Below are positions 53,637-64,000 of a stretch of 64,000 nt of DNA, piece by piece; positions within the stretch are counted from its first letter, which is position 1, and each line of letters begins with the position of its first letter. The position numbers and the translations under genes are program-made. The notes below the pieces were generated by a model, which had not been told where the DNA came from, did no database searches, and was given only the letters and a program-made list of their open reading frames with translations. This stretch comes from Brachypterus glaber (taxonomy: Eukaryota > Arthropoda > Insecta > Coleoptera > Kateretidae): assembly GCA_958510825.1 (NCBI GenBank), contig OY294049.1, positions 8,184,001 through 8,248,000 of the forward strand, in the 5' to 3' direction.

Positions 53637-53999
53637 GTTAAAAGATAATGGGTTCGGGGATCGACGAACAGGTCAGGGGAGCTCAACAAAGATTCCAGGG
53701 GACCTATTCTTCAGGGTGCTTAAACCAAGTCTAGGGAGGCCTTGGCGCGTACTATTTTAATCTAAGAATGGAACTCTTGGAACTCGACAAAAAAAAACTA
53801 AAAAAAAAATACATTTTTGTTTTCTTACATGACAGACATTTGAAAACTACTACATAATATTAAATTCCGTACTTTTCATTACACATTATACATCAGGTAC
53901 ACAAAAATGATTAAAAATAATATTAAAACCACCAGAAGTAAACAACACTGCCGAAATTTTATAGGTGTCACGTGGTCTTTGAGCGATCTGAGTAGACGA

Positions 54000-54205
54000 A
54001 ATAATGTAAATACTGTAGGAGAGCATGCGCATTAATAAAAATAATGTAAATAATGTAGGTACTGTCGTAATGTCAATTAATGTCAGGTACTGTAGAATAA
54101 TGTAAGTAATGTAACGTAATGTACGGTAATGTACAGTATTGTAAGTAATGTAAGGTAATGTCAATGTAATGTAAAGTACTGTCGATGAAAACGTACATGT
54201 ATTGT
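54000..54205 (+). repeat. AATGTA/ACTGTA word array, copy 2
   Basis: Same word composition and orientation as 51084-51305, ending CGTACATGTATTGTAAAGG. No protein is supported across it. Confidence 0.8.
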
Positions 54206-54657
54206 AAAGGTGAAACGCCCCTCGTTAATGATCAAATATCCAAATAAAAATTTTTGTGTGCGATATTAATATTAACTTATTATGTACATCATCCATTTCG
54301 GTTTGGAAGTAAAAAATTTTCTGGTATGAAAATAGCGAGGAAAATAGTAACGGTTGAAATTTTTTAATGAATATTAATAATAATAATTCTAAAGAACTTT
54401 TTGGGCCAAAAAAATTATGTAGTTTTATTGTTTAAATAAATATAATTGAAAATTATTTTAAAGTTGGGAATGCAAAATTAAATATTTTTTAGTAAAATAT
54501 GTTCTAATATATTTTTATATTTTATTTTTTTTTAACTAAAAGTTATCTGTTACTGTTTAGTAATGTATAAAGTTTTAAAAACGTAGTTGTTACCTATATT
54601 ATAACCAAATAGGAATGGTTACGTTAAAGTAGGATTATGATAACTTTTTATGGCTAA

Positions 54658-56358
54658 TACACTACTGGAAAAAAATAAGGGAACAAAAAAAATCCTAAAT
54701 TTTTTAGTGATTTTTGAAAGGCTGTATCTCACTGAAAAATGATCGTATGGAGAATAAAAAAAAAATAATTTTCAAGCTTTAAGCTTCTAGTTTTGAGATC
54801 TATTGGCAAAAAAATGTGGGAACATTTTTACATTAGAAATCAAAAAATTTTCATACAAAAAAATCTAAATGTTTTGATTTTTTTTTCTTTTGGAAAAGTT
54901 GCTGGGCATTTCATTTTAATTAATTTTAATCTTTCTTTTCTAATTGCCGGCACTTGCGTTGCCCAAAGCGTACCACGTGGAGGTTGCATGGTCGGATTTA
55001 CGCTTCTTACACACTCGTGTGATTGATTTTTTTTTTGGAAAAAGTTGCTAGATATTTGAGGGAACAATATCTAGACGTTTTTATTCTTCTACAAATTCTT
55101 TACGATCTGACAAATTTTTAAAATGTTTGTTTACCGTTTGACTCACATTTATGGCAGAAATTCGTTTGGACTTTATTGGAGGATTTTCGGCACGGGTTGG
55201 AATCTTTTGATTATTTTGAAATCTGGCACATAATTTTGTGTGCTCAAAAGGGAAAAAAATAAGATTTCAAGCCCTTAAAATTTTTCACATACAAAAATTA
55301 CAGACAATTTTCAACGATTAATTTTACGAATTTTAGGGGCCTAGTTAGGACCCTTAGAGAAGTTTGATTGGTCTCATAATTTTAAAATTTTCTAGTTACA
55401 CCTAAATGAAAATTTAAAGATAATAAAAAAAATAAGGTCCACCCTAGTAATGCACAAGTGTAAATCCGACCGTGCAACCTCCATGTGGTACGCTTTGGGT
55501 AACGTAAGTGCCCGCCAATAATGAAGATTAAAATAATTTAAAATGAAACGTACAAAAACTTCTCCAAAAGAAAAAAAATCAGTCAATTTTTTTGATTTTT
55601 TTTTTTAATTTGTTGAAAAAGGTTTGTTTTTATTTCTTTGATCTTTTTTCCTTAAATTTAAACGATATCTAAAGTTGAATTGTGGGGAAAGTCGAAAAAA
55701 AATCTTTTTTATTTTAATAATGATTAAGGAGTGTTTAGGAGAAATAAAGGTGTTCCTTTAATTTTTTTTCAAAATTTTGATCATTTGGCACAGAAAAACG
55801 GTTCGATGGATCAACTAGTAAATTTACAGGGTTATTGTGGACACATTGAGCTGTAAAAGTTACGCTCAACATTAGTGGTTTTATCAAAACTTGTAAATAA
55901 GCCGTAGATTTTTTAAAAAACCGTAAAAAGTGAAGGATGAAAACAAAAATCTTTAAAAATTATGGTAGGTCCTTGTAGAAGCTTTATTCAAGTTTTTAAA
56001 ACCGGCCTTTGATTTACTGTGCGGTCATTAGTTGCTGAAATATCGATTATCCAAAATAAAAGGATCCTTTTTCATTTAAAGTCGGATATCTCAGCGAAAA
56101 ATCGAATAAAAGAAACAAATTAAAGCTGAATAAACGGGCTAACTCACCAATGCATTGGTTTAACTAAAAAAAATTTCCCAAGTCCGCGCCATTTCTTATG
56201 ATTGCGCTATAACCGTACCTCACAATTTTTTTGGCCAAAAGATCTCAAAACTAGAAGCTTAAAGCTTTAAAATTATTTTTTTTTAATCTCCATACGATCA
56301 TTTTTCACTGAGGAAATTAGGAAATTTTTCTGTTCCCTTAATTTTTTCCAGTATTGTA
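54658..56358. mobile_element. 1.7-kb TIR element (TACACTACTGGAAAAAAATAAGGGAAC) with nested palindromes
   Basis: TACACTACTGGAAAAAAATA pairs with TTTTTTCCAGTATTGTA, and the arms continue ~115 bp (AAGCTTCTAGTTTTGAGATC). The ends look Tc1/mariner-like. Inside, 54887-55022 and 55452-55580 form a second inverted pair (TACCACGTGGAGGTTGCATG / its complement), enclosing a copy of the AAATAAGGTCCACCCTAG family at about 55100-55450. Confidence 0.8.
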
Positions 56359-59300
56359 GGTATAACCCTGGTAATCTTTGTTGAGTATTTACGTAGCTAT
56401 GCTAAGGCAACTTTATTATTCCCAAGGATAAAAGTAATATTTTTGGTAGAATTTACTATTACGTTACCAATAAAAAATATTTAATTGTGTTTAACACCAT
56501 AAAGTTATATTATAAGTGAGATCTACGTAATAACAACTCATGAATGGTAGCGGATCCAGTTATTTAGGTAAAATTCACAAAGAATGCTAGTTGAGACCTC
56601 CGATTGGTAACCTCCCTGCCCCCTGCAATTTCAAAATTGCTGAATGAATACAAAGATTTACCGAATTGAAAAACTTTGGGGGCGACACCCCCATTATATC
56701 TAACCCTGGTGGTTTCCCTTAGCTTTTTCAGAATTATATTCTCTAAACAACGGTAAAATTTATTAAAAATGCGGTAGGTACCAAAAATAAATTACAATAA
56801 ATCTTTATTTTTTCATGACACCATCATCCAATTAACACTCAACGACAATAGCAGTAACACAAAGAAAGTTTTTTTTTCTTGTTTTCGTTTTAATTGTTCA
56901 ATAATTGTTTTAATCGGTTACGGTTAATGAATGAATGTGTGTAAATACTAAACCCATTCTAAAAATGCATCTACATTGAATTTCCAAAATAAAAAGTTTA
57001 TAATAAATTATAATTTATTAAATATTAAATATAACAACCTTCGACGATATAATTATAAAATATTATTACCTATATAATTAGCAGGGAATTACTGCCCCAC
57101 AACAATTGAAATTAATAATATGCTTCATACGCTCTTTTTTTTCATTCCATGCCGTGTGTATTTTTGTCTGTTGCGTTTGGTAAACATAAGATTTCCTCGA
57201 CAGAGCTTAAGAGTTCCTCCATTTAGTACAACTGGATTTCTCAGCGGTTTACACAGAGCCGGCGCAAGACAAAAAGCAAAAATGAATTAGGGCGCCCCAT
57301 GCCAATAATTTAAAGACTAAAAACCCTGGGTTTACCTCTCGAAATAAAATAAAGCATGGAGACTTTAACGATGATCCAAAAACGTAACTTTGCTTCTTTG
57401 AAATATAATTTCATATTTCATATTTTCATATTTCATATTTCAAATTAGACCAGTCAAATAATAAATGTAAATTGCAATAAATGTACACTGGCTGATATTT
57501 TAAAGGGTAGTAGTGGTTAAAACACTCCTGATAGTTTTTCAGAGGGTGATTTGCCTAAGGGGTGTCCGCTATCTTGAATTTTCTGGGTGAGTCGCTTAGT
57601 ATGCATCTTAAGATAAAAATGCGTATACCCAATTTTGTTAAGGAGGTAACTTCCAACAATTTTCGTTTGGACTTTTGGACTTTTAGAAAAAATGTTATCT
57701 CTCCAAAATATAAATTTATTGTCTATTAAACAAACATTACAGCGACAATTGTTTCGACTTTTTTAACATAAGGTCATTTTCAAGTTTTTAAATTTATAAA
57801 CAAATTAACTTGAGTACACATTATAAGAAATGTCATACTGTCAGTCAGTGCGAGTATCAAGAATTTCTTAATTTTATATTTTAACAATCGAGTTAATTTA
57901 AAAATCGCCATGTTGGAGGTGAAATTGTTTTTTTTTTAGTTTTTCGGCCAAATTATTCCTCGGACGATAAGAGTAGTTATAAACAAACTTGTAGCTCTGA
58001 AAATTTTTTAAAAAGTTTCATATATTACAAATTTTCATGTATTAAAATCTACCAAAAAATCAATTTTTTTCATTTTCAGTTTAAGAATATCATAAAACGT
58101 CGAGAAACTGTGAAAAAGGGGGTGTTAAAAATTTTTTGTCTGTCTTTCTGTCTGTCTGTGGGTCTGTATGTAAACCTTATAACTTTTGAACGAAATGTCC
58201 TATTTGAAAAATTCTTTCACAAAACAGTTCAAGACCTTTTTGTTTTGCGTCACATTAAATACGGTTAACATTAGCGTAGGACAAGGGGGGCAAAATGGAC
58301 AAAAACTATAATTTTTAGCGATATCTCACTTATTATTTATGGTAGGACAAATTTTTTTGCATACATGAAAATAATGTGTAAATCCCTACAAAAACATACT
58401 GATCATTTTTATCGTAAGACTATTGTTTCCATTTTAATAAATTTTTATATAATTTTACATTTTTAATTAGATGTCAAATTTTGACACTAGTAAAATTTTA
58501 ATCATAAGTAAAATAATTTCAATTAATTTTTCTTTTAATAAATTTCTGATAATGGTGAGGTCAGAAAAACAATCCGATAATGCTACAAATAAAAAACAAG
58601 GAAATGGTCCAAAAATACCAGAAAAGTGAAGTCAATATCGAATATCTTCCTCATTTTTCCACCCGTTTCACATTTTTTTTACATTTCATGCTTAGGTACA
58701 TAAAACCATAAATATTCATTTTTTTGAAAGTACATCGCGTTTCAGGTGAATTAATCTTCATTAATGTAAATTTACATGGACAATTTATTACTAGATCATT
58801 GTTTAATTTATTAAACACTTTTACTTTTTCATTCTATTGTTTGAATCTGCAAAATAATTTATTCATTATTACTCAATTTTCTATTTATTTAAAAAATAAA
58901 TTATGTTATGAAAAGTATAGGAAGTCGCAGGGCACGGCTAGTTTTCAGATGTTTCACTAACAGTTCTGGCAACTCCGATGTTTTTTCGGAGGGTACGAAA
59001 TAAACAAATTGCAAGAGCTTTAAAAAATATATTATTGCTTTTTAAAAAAGAATGCATACTGACAATATTAGTAACTCATGTCCCAAATATTGCCTGAGTA
59101 CTTAAACAAAATAAAAAACTAATATGAAAATATCGTGGTACAATAACAATTTCGAGTGATTTTTAGGTACAATTTGGGCAATTAAATAACAATTTGTCGT
59201 TTTTAGTAAACCCCACGCACTCCATGTACGACGTACTTGTACGTCGTATATCGTATACATGTATACATGTACGTCGTACATTGTATGTATCAATTACAAA

Positions 59301-59908
59301 CAACGCACAATCCCATATTGGCCTGACGATTCTCATCGCATAAAAATCAGAACCAAGGTTCTCTTTGATTTCTAAGTTACTTTATTTTCTTATTGTTTTT
59401 TGTTTTTGTAATTTTGTTGTCTACTACTTCGCATGATAATATTAGGAACATAGCAAAAAAATACTTTTTCGCTTCTTTATTGAGTAATACACAATATGGG
59501 TAGAGAAAGTGCAAGTTTGTGCCTACCTTATTACGTTTCTGCATACCTACATTATTACGTTTTTGCCCTGCAATAATCGATGCTACCCAGCTTGAGACAA
59601 TTTTACAAGTTTCTATAGTGGAAGAGCACGAACTGCGTTGTAGTGTACGCCATTAGATAAATTTTAATCATCCTTCGAAACAATAAAAATAAAGTACGTA
59701 TAGGTCTATGTTATTAAGAACTGGGCACACTTAAATCATATTGATAGGCATCTTTTCGATATAACAGATATACTGATAGTGCCATCTATGACACAGAGGA
59801 CGAACTGACAAGTTTAAGAGGGGTGACAATATTAGAAACATGGCAATAACTGCCTCACCTACCTTAATCCATACATAATTATTTTCCCTTCAATTCCCTT
59901 TTTGCATA
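56359..59908. other. Intergenic AT-rich sequence, no gene recognised
   Basis: Contains a short (TCTG)n run at 58140-58165 with AACTTTTGAACGAAATGTCC, a C-rich repeat fragment near 57240-57330, and a palindromic-word cluster GTACGACGTAC/GTACGTCGTAC at 59224-59280. No coding sequence is supported. Confidence 0.45.
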
Positions 59909-59966
59909 ACCAGTGGTTAATTTAACCAGTGCCCCAAGCCAGTCTTAGGCTGGTTTGGGGCAGGTC
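59909..59966. other. GC-rich hairpin
   Basis: GCCCCAAGCCAGTCTTAGGC / CTGGTTTGGGGC forms a ~14-bp stem with a few-base loop, next to GGTTAATTTAACC. Confidence 0.7.
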
Positions 59967-60027
59967 ATGCCAACCCTAGCCCTAACCAATACTATAATTT
60001 TCCTAAAATTGTTACAACGTGTATGCC

Positions 60028-60480
60028 CAGGGAAAAAAGTTTTTGTATGATCATACATAATTGTGCATAATTATGTGTAATTTTATGCAAAATTATGCAA
60101 AACTATGCAAAATTATGTATGATCATGTCTGGGTATTGACCATGTATGAATTTTGACCCGGTATGATCATACATTATTATGCATAATATGTATGGGTATA
60201 TGCATAATAATGTATGAGTATACATAGACCTATGTCTAATTATGTATGATCATGCATAAAATTTTAAATTTTGGTGAAGGCGCGCCATATCTGGCCATGC
60301 ATGACAAAGTTTTTGTATGATTATGCATAATTATGTATAATTATACCTAAAATTAAGTGTAATTATGACTAAATTTTACCTAAAATTACGCATAACCATG
60401 TATAATTATATATGATCATACCGGTCAAAATTCAGACATCATCATTTGGACTTTTTGCATAATTTTGCATAATTATGGTT
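60028..60480. repeat. ATTATGCATAAT / TATGATCATA word array
   Basis: Begins with CCCAGGGAAAAAAGTTTTTG. It is dense in TATGATCATA, ATTATGCATAATTATG and TATGTATGATCAT words. An internal AAAGTTTTTGTATGATTATG at about 60307 repeats the start. The right boundary is not clear. Confidence 0.6.
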
Positions 60481-62180
60481 AATCCTGCAATTTTAAGTTT
60501 AAATTAATACATCGATACAATGTATAATTCCCATCTGCTAAAAGATTCACACAATAAATTTAAGGAACAGAAATATTACAAAAAAAAATATATTCTTAAT
60601 TTTTCACACGTTAAAATTTTATTTTGCATATTTTCTCTTCTTTCAAGATAAATACTTAATATAACTTAGTGCAAAACTGACAAGTTCATTCAACCTATTC
60701 AAACGAGAGGGAAGTCTCCCTTACAAATTGCGTGCACAGGTTTTACAGAATTTTAGAGAGATTTTCAAGATATTTAAGATTTTAAAGGATTTTAAAAAGA
60801 TTTTTAAGATTTTAAGGAGTTTAAAAAAAATAGTCTGTTTTTTTAAGGATTTTAGGGTTTTTTTACCAAGATTTTACAAAGCCTGTAAGCCGGCTATATA
60901 GTCTGTAGTTACACAGATTTAAGGTTAAATATTTAGGCGGAATTTTTTTATTTTTTTCAAAATCCTACAATAACTACACAGGCCGACAAAAACAATAAAG
61001 TATTCTTTGCTGGGGTTGAGACCCGGCTATCACCACCACTAGCTCATTCTCCTCGCCATTCTTCTTCTAGATTCGAAAAATGAGTAAAAATCCCCGAAAA
61101 CCTCATTTTTTTATTTTGTTGGATGTTGGCCCTAGTTTCATGTTTTTGACCATATCCATGAACGTAGAATAATACATACATACGTATCTAACATCAGAAC
61201 AGCTATCTTTCTTTCGATGTTAGTTATACCAATCAAATCGATTATCGATCGAATCTGTAATAAATACCTATCTAAACAAATTGTAGATTTAATTCAATAA
61301 CGGTGATACTATTAAAAAAATAATCACCTAAATACCTACTAACAAAATAGATGTTATGTATTAAATGTTTTAAACACTTGGCATTAGTGACCTGGTATCA
61401 CAGTCAAAAAGTACCGCTACAGTTGCAAAGGCTAACAGTTAAATTTGTTACGAATGCGTTCTATTATTTTATTTTGGTTCATTTCCGTTATGTATAGGAA
61501 TCCGGGGCAAGTTTAAACAGAAATCAAAATCATGTTTGTATACACAATAGTTCGACTGTAAGGCATCTGTAAGCCACCACTTTTAGCTATTTCCAAGTAA
61601 AACAAAATATATCACCACCACTCACTGGCGTATCTAAGAATCCACTCAAGTGCGATATCTTAGTTATAAGTAATGGGGGCCATGCCATATTATTATGGAT
61701 TGACTGGTATCAACTTAAACATTTGCACGTAATCAGAACTCAAAAAAGTTAGTTTTTCGCTTCTCCCCTCATTGGAAAAAACTTGCTGGCAACAACAATT
61801 TAAATCTATTTAGATGTTATTTTAGATGTGGAGGTTATTCTGGGAAAACATTCATCAATAAATTTTAAATTCATTCAAAAATTTATTGATTATGAAATAT
61901 TTTACAGCATTTTATTTTTTTATACGTATGATTTCATTTTATTAAAAATTTAAAATACTATAAAATTCTTATTAAAAGATATTTTTTAAATGTTTTTTGA
62001 TAAATTTTCGACTAGAATAATGTTTATTTTCCCGTTCGTCTAGTTGCCTCATAAATATACTTTATACAAAAAAAGATATCCAATCAATTTAAAATTATGT
62101 AGGATTGACATATGTACAGCACCCATTAGACATTGTATACAGTAAAAGCACCTATAGCTGTATCTAGCTGTATGATACAT
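60481..62180. other. Intergenic AT-rich sequence, no gene recognised
   Basis: A run of degenerate TTTTAARGATTTT repeats occurs at 60755-60880. Nothing else is identified. Confidence 0.4.
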
Positions 62181-62934
62181 TAGGGTGGACCTTGTATTTT
62201 TATATTATCCTAAAATTTTCATTTAGGTGTAACTAGTGAATTCTAAAAATATGAGGGTGATCAAACTGTTCTGTGTCCTAACTGGGTCCTAAAAGTCGTA
62301 AAATCTTTGAAAATTGCCTGTTATTTTTGTTTAAATAAAAAATTTAAAGGGATTGATTTTACTTTTTTCCTTTTGAGCATACAAAATTAGGTGCCAAATT
62401 TCAGAATGATCAGAAGATTCTTACCCGTGCCGAAAATCCGCCAATGTTGACCCTAACACTAAAATTTACGAATTTCTAGCATAAATGTGAGTCAAACGGT
62501 AAACAAACATTAAAATTTGGCACATAATTTTGTATGCTCAAAAGGAAAAAGTTCAAGCTTTTTAAATTTTTCATTTATGAAAAAAATATACAATTTTCAA
62601 CGATTTTTTACGATTTATAGGTAAATATACGAATTTTAGAGGCCCAATTAGGACCCTTACAGAAGTTTAATCACCTCATATTTTCAGAATTATCTATGGT
62701 CTGTTTCATCAAGCAAGAGAATAAATTAAAAATTGCACAGTAAATATTTTTACAACAAGTTTAGTTATAGTTATATAAAATAAACTACGCAGTATACTCG
62801 CACATCCAATATTCGAATCTGTTTTGAAAATACTTACTGTGCGATTTTTAATTTACTCTCTTGCTTGATGAAACAGACCATAGTTACACCTAAATAAAAA
62901 CTTAAATGCATAAAAAAATATAAGGTTCACCCTA
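62181..62934. mobile_element. TIR element TAGGGTGGACCTTGTATTTT, copy 3, with nested MITE
   Basis: TAGGGTGGACCTT at the left pairs with AAGGTTCACCCTA at the right. The interior shares CGAAAATCCGCCA, AAATTTGGCACATAATTTTG and GGACCCTTACAGAAGTTTAA with 28838-29312. Interrupted by 62695-62882. Confidence 0.85.
62695..62882. mobile_element. 188-bp TA-flanked MITE nested in the element at 62181
   Basis: TATGGTCTGTTTCATCAAGC at the left is the exact complement of GCTTGATGAAACAGACCATA at the right, with TIRs of about 38 bp. Insertion splits the host element's TTATC/GTTACACCTAAA end. Confidence 0.9.
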
Positions 62935-64000
62935 ATGATACATACAGCTAGATAGCTAACTCATTATTTACAATTCGATTTTACTTACAGTTAGTAACTA
63001 TGTAATTGGTATTAATAATTACAGTACTTACTTTTTTTAATACGTAGCATTCGTATTCAAATTGTGTGTTATTATACCTACTCTTCAAAGCGCTTGGAAT
63101 GGAAGAGTTCTTTTACCCAGCAAGGGAGGATCCAGATCAGTTTTGTGGGGGAAGGTTAGCAATTTTTGGGCAAAAGATTCCTAACATAGCCGTTTTCTTT
63201 AAAATAATCGGCTATTTTCCTTAACAACTGAGTTCAGGGGTCCTCCCATGGGGGTAGGGAGGCTCTATCCCCCCCAACCACGCTCGAGTTGGAAAAATCC
63301 ACTGTTTAATAGGTAAAATTGAAAAATTTGAGTGGCAGATTTCGGAAATTGGTAGAATAGTTGGGTAAATTGAGGGGTACAGTTGGGAAATTGGTGAGTA
63401 AATTTCGTCAGGGGTAAAGCATTTTTTTATGAGTTGGGAAAATTGGAGTAGAGTTGGGAATTTTTAATTTCAGAGGTGAGGACCTTTTTTAAGTCATCAA
63501 CATTTTCTGTCAGGGGTAAAGCTGACTGGGTTACTGAGTTACTCGATCTCTTGGGGGGATCCAGAGAGGTGACGGTAATATAGTCGACGATATATGAAAA
63601 TTTTTATAGCATCGAAAAAATTTTTTTTTCGCTTAAGCACGCTTGTCATTTGACCCTACTCATACAGTCAGAACGTCTACTAGACCTAGTACGTCGTCTA
63701 CCAGCTTAACCTTATTACTAAAAACCCGTCCCACAGACGCGTCTAGACGCAAGCAAAATTCAATCTGCTAATATCACAGGAAACGCGCATAATCATCTAT
63801 CCCCATTCCATGTAAGTGTATTCGATATGCAAACAAGCATCGCTTAATACTAATATAGAATACACTAAAAAAATAAAACCCATTACCATTTTAAAAGAAA
63901 AAATAAATATATTGTTGTTTTGATTTTTTATTTTAAACCATCTGAGACACGGTAGTTAGTGCTTATGTAACAAATATGAGATGTTAGTAATTAAGGATTA
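62935..64000. other. Repeat-rich right edge
   Basis: 63230-63500 is the inverse of the dispersed repeat at 14220-14660 (CTCGAGTTGGAAAAATCCA, TCAGAGGTGAGGACC). No gene is recognised up to the window end. Confidence 0.45.

Noticed and set aside
53886..54164. 92-codon minus-strand frame
   Set aside because: It is the translation of the AATGTA-word array (Tyr/Ile/Thr-rich periodic protein), so openness is a by-product of the repeat.

Overview
This is AT-rich, intron-bearing, repeat-saturated animal DNA, almost certainly from an insect. A CYP4-family cytochrome P450, DIRS and several non-LTR retrotransposons, a tRNA-derived SINE and more than twenty TIR/foldback elements all point that way. A beetle-like genome is plausible (DIRS elements are known from beetles), but the sequence does not settle the species. 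I see no rRNA, no genuine tRNA gene, no prokaryotic operon and no CRISPR array. One 200-N gap lies at 50884-51083.

Layout. (1) 1-7347: two related DIRS-type tyrosine-recombinase retrotransposons, one nested in the other. Element 1 enters from the left edge (RT/RNase H C-terminus, intact recombinase ORF, internal complementary region). Its right terminal repeat is interrupted by a complete 5.6-kb element 2 carrying Gag, RT-RNase H and recombinase ORFs. (2) 7601-9923: a 5'-truncated non-LTR retrotransposon with an open RT-RNase H-CCHC frame and a 14-bp target duplication. (3) 10.3-18.7 kb: a SINE with a duplicated head, a 2.4-kb foldback split by a CR1-like fragment, simple and tandem repeats, and other retroelement remnants. 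(4) 18771-29977 and 34880-39272: two tandem three-exon paralogous genes (A and B) for small proteins of about 145-150 aa with about four membrane segments. Their exon phases are identical and their introns are packed with foldback elements. (5) 42121-50752: the first five exons of a CYP4-type P450, as far as the oxygen-binding I-helix. The ExxR, PERF and haem-cysteine exons were not found and should lie beyond the window or in the gap. (6) 51-64 kb: no gene found, only foldback elements, AATGTA-word arrays and other repeats.

How it fits together. The three host genes are tiny coding islands in a landscape where elements have repeatedly inserted into older palindromic elements. Because a palindrome has two arms, the untouched arm serves as an empty-site control, so several insertion events can be read exactly (DIRS in DIRS, CR1 in a foldback, a hAT-like element in a foldback, an AT-duplicating element in a foldback). 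The least familiar signal is a set of TIR elements whose flanks are arrays of short self-complementary words. The word differs from element to element, even between two copies that share the same ~390-bp core.
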